This document shows positions 1 through 5,722 of a DNA stretch of 6,135 nt, piece after piece. Position 1 is the stretch's first letter. Every line of letters starts with the position of its first letter. The notes beneath the pieces were generated by a model, which did not search any database, was not told the origin of the DNA, and saw only the letters and a program-made list of their open reading frames with translations. A program made the position numbers and the translations under genes. The DNA comes from Oligoflexia bacterium (lineage in GTDB: Bacteria; Bdellovibrionota; UBA1018): NCBI GenBank assembly GCA_903928955.1, contig CAIYTD010000193.1, positions 1 through 6,135 of the forward strand, in the 5' to 3' direction.

Positions 1-158
1 TGGCTTTTCATAAAACAATTTTATAGTAAAATATACAGTAGGCATTTTTTGTTTTATTCTCAGTCCTGTTTTAATTTAAAAAAGCCATATTTTACTGGAA
101 TCCGACAAACTCTAGTAACGACGGACATTGCCAGCGTCAGCCCAGATGGATGTGAACT
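1..158. other. AT-rich non-coding region upstream of the kinase remnant
   Basis: No convincing coding sequence is visible. The first 100 bases are very A+T-rich and contain a 10-bp inverted repeat, AGTAAAATAT at 25-34 and ATATTTTACT at 87-96, plus TGGCTTTT at 1-8 answered by AAAAGCCA at 80-87. A short open stretch from ATG 145 runs only eleven codons to a TAA. In an intact CheB/CheR-type kinase the CheR and CheB domains would be encoded upstream of 159, but I recognise no CheR or CheB residues here, so the 5' part of the ancestral gene seems to have been deleted or replaced. Confidence 0.5.
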
Positions 159-2238
159 GTGACGACACAGAGATTCCCTAACCGGCCCGAACAACAACAC
201 AAAAAACAAGAAAGTAAACAGGAAACCACTCGAAAAGACCTAAATTCAAGAAATCAGCAGCTAAACACCCGTAATGCTGAGATGGTTTACCTCACAACCG
301 ATTTAATAAACCTCTTATCGAGTATTGAGATTCCAATGATTATTGTTGGACTGAATCAACGTATTCGCTGCTTCACCCCCCAAGCAGAAAAACTTCTGAA
401 ACTAATACCCACTGATATTGAGCGCCCGATTGGTGACATCCAGCCTAACATCGGGATTCTTCATTTAGATGAAATAGTAAATGAAGTGATAAAATCCCTG
501 ACTTCATGGAATTCAGAGACCCAGGATCGCTCTGGCCTATGGAATCGACTCTTAGTGAAGCCTTATAGAAAGAGCGATGGAAAAATAGATGGTGCAATTG
601 CTGAAAAGACACTGGAAGGAACCCTAGCTGAGATAGACAATGGCCAATGGAATATTCCAAAGCTCGTCTATGCTATTGAAATGACTCTCAACACAAGTAC
701 TGAGTTTCATGATTTGGAAATAGAATTCCAGCTACCCAGAGTCGGACCTAAATATTTAGTATCGAGTGCGAGAAGGATTCCCTTGCTAGAGTCAGAGTTA
801 AACACTGTACTTCTTGTGATAGAGGACTGCACCCAAAGAATAGTGAGCGAACGGAATCTCAAAACATCCGAGGAAAAGTATCGTAATCTGATCTCAAATG
901 CCTACGACGGAATGATAGTCGTCCGCAAGGATTCGACAATTGAGATTGCTAATCGGCAGATTGAATCGATGTTTGGATATTCTTCCGGCGAATTAGTAAA
1001 TAAAAAATATGAAACTCTCATTCCTAAACGCAATCACTCGCTGGACGCTTATCATCACGACAAATACTTTGCCCATCCGACTTCAAGAAAAATGGACAGG
1101 GGGATTACTCTTTTTGGACGAAGAAAAGATGGCTCTCGAACAGGCAGTATCTGCCAATTTAGCCAAAGACGAGTTTTTAGCAACTCTATCACATGAACTG
1201 CGTACGCCACTTAACGCAATCCTTTTCTGGTCACAATTAATTGGCACAGGCAAGCTCAACGCTGAAAAAACAAAACAAGGAATTGAGACATTAGAACGCA
1301 ATGCCAAGGCTCAAGGTCAATTGATTGATGATCTTTTAGATGTTTCAAGGATTCAGGTGGTTAAACTTAAAGTCACCCTTCAAAAAGTTGATCCTAGAAA
1401 AGTAATTGCCGCAATGAAGTCAGTCCAAATCGAAACAGCAATAGATGCTAGCGTAGGATTTATTTATGCTGATCCAGTACGGCTCCAACAAATTCTTTGA
1501 AATCTCATTAGCAATCCAGTTAAATTCTCGCCCCAAGACAGTAGAGTTTGCATTAAGCTAGAACCTGTCGCGCAGAGCTCTCCTAAAAGCATCCAAATTC
1601 AGATACATGACCAAGGAATGGGCATTGAATCAAAATTCATTCCGATTATTTTTGAGCGTTTTATCCAGGCGCATACTAAGGGTACACGCGCTTATCGCGG
1701 TTTAGGATTAGGCCTTGCGATTGTACGAGAGCTTGTAAAAATGCATGAAGGAACCACTAAAGTGGAGAGCCCTGGCAAGGGCAAGGGAGCTACTTTTATT
1801 GTTACCCTTCCGGTAAGTCCTTCAGCTAAAAAAGGTATTACTGCTGATGCTGAAGTAACCTTGCAAGGCTTAAAAATTTTGGTCATTGACGATGAGGCAA
1901 ATTTAAGAGAATTCTTTAATATTATGCTTGAATTGTGGGGCGCAGAAGTCAAAACAGCCGGCTCCGCCAGACAAGCCCTAGCTCTCATCGAAGTCTTCGA
2001 ACCTGATATTCTTGTCAGTGATATTGCAATGCCAGATAAAGACGGTTACTCCTTAATTAATAACGTGAGATCACTGAAATCCAAGTTTTGTAACACTCCT
2101 GCTCTCGCCCTCACTGCCTATGCTGGAAGAGAAGATGTTGAGCGTACAGGTCTGGCTGGCTTTCAAGCACACGTTACCAAACCAGTAGATGCAAAGAGCC
2201 TCGCCCTGACGATCGCTCAACTAGCTGGTCGCAAATGA
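159..2238 (+). pseudogene. Decayed CheB/CheR-type PAS hybrid histidine kinase with receiver domain
   Basis: Remnant of a multidomain sensor kinase that would autophosphorylate on His and pass phosphate to its own receiver. Frame 3 (159-about 1130, GTG start just after an in-frame TGA) holds an N-terminal coiled-coil piece, a CheR/CheB-associated PAS domain (residues 48-143, DLINLLSSIEIP...RIRCFTP), the C-terminal half of a second PAS (150-232, with NGQWNIP, SSARRI and IEDCTQR) and most of a third (238-325). Frame 1 continues with AKDEFLATLSHELRTPLNA (phosphoacceptor His at 1192-1194), an N box (NLISNPVKF), G boxes (DQGMGI, GLGLGLAIV) and a receiver (IDDE; SDIAMP acceptor Asp; LTAYA Thr; TKP Lys). 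Lesions: CheB and CheR absent; about half of PAS2 missing in frame near 594-605; PAS3 joined out of frame to the kinase linker near 1130; in-frame TGA at 1498-1500 where relatives have Trp (QQILWNL). The end overlaps the next gene as ATGA. A full signalling protein cannot be made. A short ATPase-receiver fragment starting near 1618 is conceivable. Family identification is firm; the exact deletion sizes are inferred from memory of the family. Confidence 0.88.
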
Positions 2239-2933
2239 ATCAATACAAGCTCAAGAAACAGATTGAAAAAATTGGATCATTTGAATTTGAATTAGAGTGT
2301 CTAGATAATCTAGACGAGACCATCGACCAAGTATTTAAGCAACTTGAAAATCATAAAAACCCTAGAACACTAGAAGAGCTTTGCCCTTATTTCGGGGTAG
2401 TTTGGCCAGCTGCCCGCGCGCTCGCTGAGTACTTAGCTGATCTACCTGAGTCGAAAATCCGAGGAAAAACAGTTCTAGAACTCGGATGTGGACTCGCCCT
2501 TCCAAGTATCCTTGCCACAAAGCGGCTTGCACATGTAGTTGCAACCGATTTTCATCCTGAAGTATGGGGATTTTTAGAAAGTAATATTAAAATCAATCAC
2601 ATTCAAAACATCACTTACCGGAATATGAACTGGGAAAACAGAATAGAACCAGCAGTAAAAAATTTTGATTGGATCATAGGTAGCGATATTCTCTATGAAT
2701 CTAGATACTCAGCCTCCCTCGCACTCAACCTCTCGAAACAAGTGAATCAAAACGGCCACGTAGTCATTGCCGATCCTGGAAGGCCGTATCTTCAAGATTT
2801 TGTAGATGCAATGAAAAATCAAGGCTTCGACTATCAAACTCAAACAAAAAAAGTCTCTCATCCACCTTTTTTTCAGGAAATTTTTATTTTAATATTTAAC
2901 CGTAAAAAAGAGGATACTAAAAATGCAATTTAA
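2235..2933 (+). CDS. Class I SAM-dependent methyltransferase (methyltransferase-16 / ETFB-lysine methyltransferase-like)
   Basis: A 232-residue cytoplasmic protein, probably a methyltransferase acting on a protein side chain. Visible motifs: PYFGVVWPAARALAEYL (51-67), typical of the group just before the fold; motif I VLELGCGLALPSI (80-92), the glycine-rich SAM loop; motif II ATDFHPE (103-109), whose Asp105 should hold the SAM ribose; WIIGSDILYE (146-155), the acidic/aromatic post-II motif of this family; and DPGRPYLQDF (180-189). Length and motif order match bacterial relatives of METTL21/FAM86/ETFB-KMT proteins, so the fold looks complete. The ATG overlaps the kinase remnant's TGA as ATGA, and only a weak Shine-Dalgarno is present, suggesting past translational coupling. 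The stop lies 11 nt inside the lipocalin gene. The substrate cannot be read from sequence. The listing as a methyltransferase is solid; the protein-lysine assignment is inference. Confidence 0.88.
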   Translation: MNQYKLKKQIEKIGSFEFELECLDNLDETIDQVFKQLENHKNPRTLEELCPYFGVVWPAARALAEYLADLPESKIRGKTVLELGCGLALPSILATKRLAHVVATDFHPEVWGFLESNIKINHIQNITYRNMNWENRIEPAVKNFDWIIGSDILYESRYSASLALNLSKQVNQNGHVVIADPGRPYLQDFVDAMKNQGFDYQTQTKKVSHPPFFQEIFILIFNRKKEDTKNAI

Positions 2934-3507
2934 ACTATCAAAAATAACCTTTCTAGTGATCTTTTTTTTAAATCAAACCATTTGCCAAATTTCATTCACA
3001 CAAGAACTATCTCCACTCCAAAGCATTCCAAGCTTAAATCTCTCGCAATACTTGGGAACTTGGTATGAAATTGCCCGATTTGAAAATACATTTCAAAAGG
3101 ATTGCGATGAAGCAACCGCAGTTTATAGCTTAAATGAAGATGGAAAAATAAATGTCACGAACACCTGTAGACAATTTAAAAATGGTTCACTCACCCAAGT
3201 AACGGGTGTTGCAAAGGTTGAAGATCCCGTTTCCCATTCAAAACTAAAAGTAAATTTCGTTCCCTCTTGGCTACGATGGACCGGTATTGGCAATGGAGAT
3301 TATTGGGTCATCGATATCGATCAAAAATACACCTACGCAGTCATAAGTGAACCCAAACGAAAATACCTATGGATTTTAAGTCGAACACCTACAATGGATC
3401 CTGTCGTTTACCAGAAAATTTTAACTTTTCTTGGCAACCAATCTTTCGATACTGCAAAATTGATTTTCGCAAGAAAGAACGCCATACAAAAACAGGACGT
3501 CAAGTGA
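2923..3507 (+). CDS. blc: Blc-like bacterial lipocalin, secreted
   Basis: A 194-residue lipocalin of the Blc/apolipoprotein-D type, expected to bind fatty acids or lysophospholipids in a beta-barrel at the periplasm or outer membrane. Residues 1-27 form a signal peptide: Lys4/Lys7, then hydrophobic ITFLVIFFLNQTICQISF. The barrel starts at SLNLSQYLGTWYEIARF with the diagnostic GTWYE (45-49). Next come AVYSLNEDGKINVTNTC, YWVIDIDQKYTYAVISEP and the C-terminal signature KRKYLWILSRTPTM. Cys61 and Cys82 could form a disulfide. Escherichia coli Blc is a lipoprotein, but here Cys21 is preceded by Ile and is a poor lipobox, so a soluble or signal-peptidase-I product is more likely. The start is supported by GAGG a few bases upstream of ATG 2923, inside the end of the methyltransferase gene, pointing to co-translation. 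The gene appears intact. Confidence 0.93.
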   Translation: MQFKLSKITFLVIFFLNQTICQISFTQELSPLQSIPSLNLSQYLGTWYEIARFENTFQKDCDEATAVYSLNEDGKINVTNTCRQFKNGSLTQVTGVAKVEDPVSHSKLKVNFVPSWLRWTGIGNGDYWVIDIDQKYTYAVISEPKRKYLWILSRTPTMDPVVYQKILTFLGNQSFDTAKLIFARKNAIQKQDVK

Positions 3508-3541
3508 AGCCCATGAAATGCACTCTTACAGGGACAACTAT

Positions 3542-3570
3542 TTGACATTACGCACAATAAGAAGCAGAGT
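3542..3570 (+). promoter_or_regulatory. Possible promoter for the acyltransferase gene
   Basis: A perfect -35 hexamer TTGACA lies at 3542-3547 in the 87-bp gap between the lipocalin stop and ATG 3595. At 17 bp downstream the candidate -10 is CAGAGT (3565-3570), a poor match to TATAAT. The box is suggestive because the acyltransferase is otherwise separated from the overlapping upstream genes, but the weak -10 leaves this uncertain. Confidence 0.28.
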
Positions 3571-3594
3571 AATCACATTCATTACGGGGCGAGC

Positions 3595-4473
3595 ATGGTT
3601 ACTCAAGCACAAAAGAAAAAACTTTTTAGAGATCTCGATCGAGTGGATCCTGATTTTGCAAAAAAAATTGAACCCTTTCTCGAGGGACTCTATAAATACT
3701 ATTTTCGGTGCGATCTCTCAGGCTGGGAAAACGTACCTGAAAGTAAGGCTATCTATGTAGGCAACCATAATGGCATGATCACCTTTGAAGTCTTAATGGT
3801 CTTTTACGCATGGTGGAAACGTTATGGGACTTCTAAAAGGGCCCTAGGACTAGCTCACAGTATCGCAATCGATCATCCTTTTTTTCGTTGGGTCACACCT
3901 CGTATTGGAGCAATTCCTGCGGATCCTGAAGTAGCATTAGAAGCACTTTCAAAAGACTACTCATTGCTCGTGTATCCTGGAGGTGAAAAAGAATCCTTTA
4001 GACCTTTTTCAGAGAGAAAAAAAATAGATTTCTACCAACGAAAAGGCTTCATTCGCCTGGCTCTCAAAGCAAAGGTTCCCATTATACCGGTTGTCAGCAT
4101 TGGAGCTCACGAAAGCTATGTCATCCTTCACCGAGGGGAAGAACTCGCTGAAAAACTCGGGCTCAAGAAGAAATTTCGACTGCATGGCTTACCTATCACT
4201 TTTCGATCTCTTTTTTTTGCTTGGTGCGCGGCAACGGGTATTTTTACTTTTTTCCCCCTGCTACTGGCTCCCGCAGCATTTGCCTCCATTTTTGTACCTT
4301 TACCCGTCAAGATGGATTTTAAAATCTTGCCCCCAGTGGACGTCAACGCCATGTATAATTCTTCACTGACTGAAGAAGAAAATCTTCAGCAAATTTACGA
4401 TCATATCCTCACACTGATGCAGAGCGTCCTGACCGAAGAATACTCCAAACGCAAGCTTCCCTTTTTCGGATAA
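3595..4473 (+). CDS. Lysophospholipid acyltransferase family protein (PlsC/MGAT-like)
   Basis: A 292-residue glycerolipid acyltransferase, expected to transfer an acyl chain to a lysophospholipid or related acceptor at the inner membrane. The catalytic block is YVGNHNGMITFE (54-65), with His58 as the expected base and Glu65 in place of the more usual Asp. It is followed by TPRIGAIPADPEVA (101-114), an acceptor-binding-type block, LLVYPGGEKESFRPF (124-138), matching the FPEG-like motif of the MGAT-like subgroup, and GFIRLALKAKVPIIPVVSIGA (151-171). A hydrophobic stretch at about 207-236 probably associates with the membrane. Length fits the family. ATG 3595 is chosen because its N-terminal helix is charged and family-like; upstream bases offer only a loose GGGG as ribosome site. 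It follows the lipocalin on the same strand, so a shared role in envelope lipid upkeep is plausible but inferred. A T7 run follows the TAA without a clear GC-rich hairpin. Confidence 0.9.
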   Translation: MVTQAQKKKLFRDLDRVDPDFAKKIEPFLEGLYKYYFRCDLSGWENVPESKAIYVGNHNGMITFEVLMVFYAWWKRYGTSKRALGLAHSIAIDHPFFRWVTPRIGAIPADPEVALEALSKDYSLLVYPGGEKESFRPFSERKKIDFYQRKGFIRLALKAKVPIIPVVSIGAHESYVILHRGEELAEKLGLKKKFRLHGLPITFRSLFFAWCAATGIFTFFPLLLAPAAFASIFVPLPVKMDFKILPPVDVNAMYNSSLTEEENLQQIYDHILTLMQSVLTEEYSKRKLPFFG

Positions 4474-4510
4474 AATTTTTTTCGGAAAGTGCATGTTTTT
4501 AGAAACTTCG

Positions 4511-4539
4511 TTGACATTAGTTCTGGATTAGACTACTTC
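4511..4539 (+). promoter_or_regulatory. Probable tRNA-Asp promoter
   Basis: A perfect TTGACA at 4511-4516 stands 59 bp before the tRNA. With a 17-bp spacer the -10 position is TACTTC (4534-4539), a weak match. The -35 sequence and the position support a promoter; the -10 is unclear and may instead be another nearby hexamer. Confidence 0.4.
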
Positions 4540-4542
4540 TCT

Positions 4543-4563
4543 TTTTATCACATAGTGATAAAA
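4543..4563. repeat. Perfect 9-bp palindrome in the tRNA-Asp leader
   Basis: TTTTATCAC (4543-4551) and GTGATAAAA (4555-4563) are exact reverse complements separated by ATA, 12 bp before the mature tRNA 5' end and just downstream of the promoter-like TTGACA. It could be a dimeric-repressor operator or a hairpin in the 5' leader that RNase P removes. It lacks the GC-rich stem and following T-run of a terminator. Confidence 0.7.
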
Positions 4564-4575
4564 GCCCTAATATGC

Positions 4576-4652
4576 GGGGGTGTAGTTGAGTTGGTTACAA
4601 CGTCGCCCTGTCACGGCGAAGGTCGAGGGTTCGAGTCCCTTCACTCCCGCCA
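4576..4652 (+). tRNA. tRNA-Asp (anticodon GTC)
   Basis: The cloverleaf folds fully by eye. Acceptor GGGGGTG (4576-4582) pairs with CACTCCC (4642-4648) with one G-U. D stem GTTG/CAAC closes loop AGTTGGTTA. Anticodon stem TCGCC/GGCGA carries loop CTGTCAC with anticodon GTC at 4610-4612. The T arm is GAGGG, loop TTCGAGT, CCCTT. The discriminator is G4649, the expected aspartate identity base, and CCA is encoded at 4650-4652. It charges aspartate and reads GAC/GAU codons. No second copy of its 3' end is found later in the window, so there is no sign of an integrase-type island att site here. Confidence 0.97.
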
Positions 4653-4697
4653 AACTAACCTCTAAAAGTTTAAGTTTTGGGAATAATAAACCCGGGC

Positions 4698-4728
4698 GGC
4701 TCTTCCCCGAAATGAGGGGCACGAATAG
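4698..4728 (+). repeat. Left-hand terminal inverted repeat of the ISL3-like element
   Basis: Starts GGCTCTTCCCCG and continues with AATGAGGGGCA and GAATA shared with the other end. It lies next to the transposase C-terminal fragment, so it is the 3' end of the element relative to its gene. It is preceded by an extra GGC that looks like a duplication of the repeat tip. Confidence 0.82.
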
Positions 4729-4741
4729 TTTTTGCTACTAT

Positions 4742-4974
4742 TTAACTTCTAATTGCAAATACTCCATCCCACCCACAAAGCGCAATTACTCTTAGCCGGT
4801 AGTTTTTAAAATTTCTAAATCCATAGGCACGTCTTGATATCATTTCCATTTTTGAGGGGTTCCCAGGGACTTTCTAAAAGTTCATTCAGGTGCCATAATT
4901 TCTAAAGCCTTTCCTTGAACTACATCTTGGACTTGGACTCCGCGGACACCGCCGATAAATTGCCTGCAAGGCAT
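4742..4974 (-). pseudogene. ISL3-family transposase, internally deleted (N- and C-terminal fragments only)
   Basis: On the minus strand, ATG 4974-4972 (preceded by AAGGA) opens a 30-codon stretch, MPCRQFIGGVRGVQVQDVV onward, ending in TGA at 4884-4882. It resembles the short N-terminus of ISL3 transposases, where a GLxGVxVxDV pattern is common. After about 40 bases with stops in frame, a second piece from 4849 to TAA 4744-4742 reads KMEM then ISRRAYGFRNFKNYRLRV and ends after IALCGWDGVFAIRS. That block is the strongly recognisable C-terminus of ISL3-family transposases (family pattern NNKIKxIxRRAYGFRNFxNYRLR). Everything between, including the zinc-finger, helix-turn-helix and DDE catalytic domains, is gone. 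The C-terminal match is firm; the N-terminal match is weaker and supported mainly by its position beside the other terminal repeat. Confidence 0.8.
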
Positions 4975-5027
4975 GAGTAATTCCTTTCGCTAGAATTTAA
5001 GTTTCGCAACTCAATTGTAGCAAAAAA

Positions 5028-5058
5028 TTATTCATGCCCCTCATTATGATGAAGAGCC
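5028..5058 (-). repeat. Right-hand terminal inverted repeat of the ISL3-like element
   Basis: Read on the minus strand from 5058 it begins GGCTCTTCATCATAATGAGG and continues GGCATGAATAA. Differences from the left copy are confined to positions 9, 10, 12, 13, 25 and 31. The transposase start fragment lies about 50 bp inside it, the usual arrangement for the 5' end of an insertion sequence. It is followed directly by TAAACCC. Confidence 0.82.
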
Positions 5059-5073
5059 TAAACCCTCGATAAT

Positions 5074-5094
5074 AAGCGCGATTTTTAGGCGCTT
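5074..5094. repeat. Short GC-rich hairpin downstream of the toxin-antitoxin remnant
   Basis: AAGCGC (5074-5079) and GCGCTT (5089-5094) can pair around a 9-nt loop. On the minus strand this lies downstream of vapC and could help end its transcript, but neither strand shows a good T-run after the stem, so a terminator role is doubtful. The rest of the gap 5059-5151 shows no gene apart from possible out-of-frame toxin residues. Confidence 0.3.
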
Positions 5095-5151
5095 CTAAAA
5101 AGCTTCTTACGCGCATAGTGCCTCGGTTTAAGCCAGGAAAGAATTTTAAGG

Positions 5152-5505
5152 CTACGGTTCAGAATAATCAGAGGTCCAAATTTCGGATCCAATATTTCTA
5201 GCGCAGACCGCAATCAGAGCGTCATTTGACTTCTTACTTGCTGGCCATCCTAAGTCGGAAAGGACTGAGCCAGTTTGTTTAAATTCTTCAAGTCCAGGGA
5301 CAAGTATTCTTCTGTGTCGCTCAAAAGTGTCAATGACATCGTTAATGAGCTGATAGTTTTTTTTGGTATGAGCCCCCGAGAGGAGTTCCATTACAACAAT
5401 GGAAGGTAAGAAAAGAATTCTATTTCTCGCTTCTTCTCTTAATTGATTATGAGATCCTCCTAATCAGTAGATCCAAAGTGAAGTATCCACCACAAGCGGC
5501 TTCAT
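5152..5505 (-). pseudogene. vapC: VapC-type PIN-domain toxin, interrupted by a stop codon
   Basis: Type II toxin remnant; VapC proteins are PIN-fold RNases that cut tRNA or rRNA. Reading from ATG 5505 the sequence is MKPLVVDTSLWIY, then TGA at 5466-5464 (codon 14), then LGGSHNQLREEARNRILFLP in the same frame and on to VVMELLSG, KKSNDALIAVCA and WTSDYSEP before TAG at 5154-5152. All four acidic positions expected for metal binding are present: Asp7, Glu40, Asp95 and Asp113. The reading frame ends sooner after the last acid than in most relatives. A different frame past the stop continues ALKFFPGLNR, which looks like a VapC tail, suggesting a second, frameshift lesion near 5154. The longest uninterrupted piece starts at ATG 5391 and lacks Asp7, so it should be inactive. 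Its start overlaps the antitoxin stop as ATGA, the normal coupled arrangement. It could only be rescued by UGA readthrough. Confidence 0.85.
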
Positions 5506-5720
5506 AAAATTTTAAAGTCAGGGAATTGACCAAAAATACTATCTATAGACGCTTGAATTTCAAAGTTTGCTAAAACTACATCAAGAGCACGATCAATTGC
5601 TTCAGTGTCAGTTTTTGTCCCTAAAGCACGACGAACACGACGAACTTTATCTCTATCAAGATTCATCGTAGTTCTTGTTTTTTTTATTCTGACTCCTGCA
5701 ATTTGTCTCTGAAGCTTCAT
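5502..5720 (-). CDS. vapB: VapB-type antitoxin
   Basis: A 72-residue protein that would bind and neutralise the PIN toxin and repress the shared promoter. The core TRTTMNLDRDKVRRVRRALG (15-34) followed by TKTDTEAIDRALDVVLANFEI is the typical VapB DNA-binding strand-helix-helix pattern (RTTxNLDxxxVxxxxxxLGxxTxTEAIxxAL). The C-terminal tail, SIFGQFPDFKIL, is the flexible toxin-wrapping part. It is intact although its toxin is broken. ATG 5720 is the longest start; it has no Shine-Dalgarno and lies about where transcription should begin, so the message may be leaderless. ATG 5666 (Met19) would drop the RTT strand and is unlikely. The stop overlaps vapC by ATGA. Neighbouring prfB lies upstream on the same strand across an 81-bp gap. 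Confidence 0.88.
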   Translation of the reverse strand: MKLQRQIAGVRIKKTRTTMNLDRDKVRRVRRALGTKTDTEAIDRALDVVLANFEIQASIDSIFGQFPDFKIL

Positions 5721-5722
5721 AT

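Larger units (their letters stand above)
4698..5058 (-). mobile_element. MITE-like deletion derivative of an ISL3-family insertion sequence
   Basis: A 361-bp element bounded by 31-bp terminal inverted repeats matching at 25 of 31 positions. Both outer ends read GGCTCTTC inward, as known for ISL3-family (IS204/IS1001/IS1096/IS1165) elements. The interior holds only the first 30 or so codons and last 36 or so codons of a transposase on the minus strand; full ISL3 elements are about 1.3-1.6 kb, so about 1 kb of interior is missing. TAAACCC occurs at 4687-4693 and directly after the right end at 5059-5065, a likely target duplication (the family makes 8 bp). On the left it is separated from the repeat by GGGC, which includes an apparent GGC duplication of the tip. 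It cannot move on its own, but its ends might still be used by a related transposase. It sits 45 bp downstream of tRNA-Asp. Confidence 0.82.

Noticed and set aside
1083..1307. Minus-strand open frames inside the kinase, methyltransferase and acyltransferase genes (for example 445-660, 1083-1307, 1692-1988, 2362-2544, 4128-4352).
   Set aside because: They lie antisense to regions with clear domain motifs, have no family resemblance and no sign of their own ribosome sites.
3518..3760. Overlapping + strand open frame of 80 codons at the start of the acyltransferase.
   Set aside because: It shares most of its length with the acyltransferase in another frame; the family motifs lie only in the 3595-4473 frame.
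4474..4500. T-run after the acyltransferase stop as an intrinsic terminator.
   Set aside because: The seven Ts are not preceded by a stable GC-rich stem; nearby CGGA sequences do not pair properly.
4576..4652. tRNA-Asp as the attachment site of a genomic island.
   Set aside because: No repeat of the tRNA 3' end and no integrase gene is visible to its right within the window; the accessory content is explained by an IS relic and a toxin-antitoxin pair.
4586..4795. Open reading frame of 69 codons on the + strand over the tRNA.
   Set aside because: It starts inside the tRNA-Asp gene and runs through the IS end; the protein resembles nothing and is a chance frame.
1498..5466. Two in-frame TGA codons (kinase 1498-1500, vapC 5464-5466) might mean UGA is read as Trp.
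   Set aside because: The methyltransferase, lipocalin, acyltransferase and prfB all use TGG for Trp, the lipocalin and vapB end in TGA at sensible places, and prfB, whose product reads UGA as stop, is present. The kinase also has deletions unrelated to TGA. Nonsense mutations are the simpler reading.
5450..5466. A strong AGGAGG just after the vapC TGA as a reinitiation site.
   Set aside because: No ATG, GTG or TTG follows at a usable distance in the vapC frame; the first in-frame ATG is at 5391, far too distant, and gives a toxin lacking Asp7.
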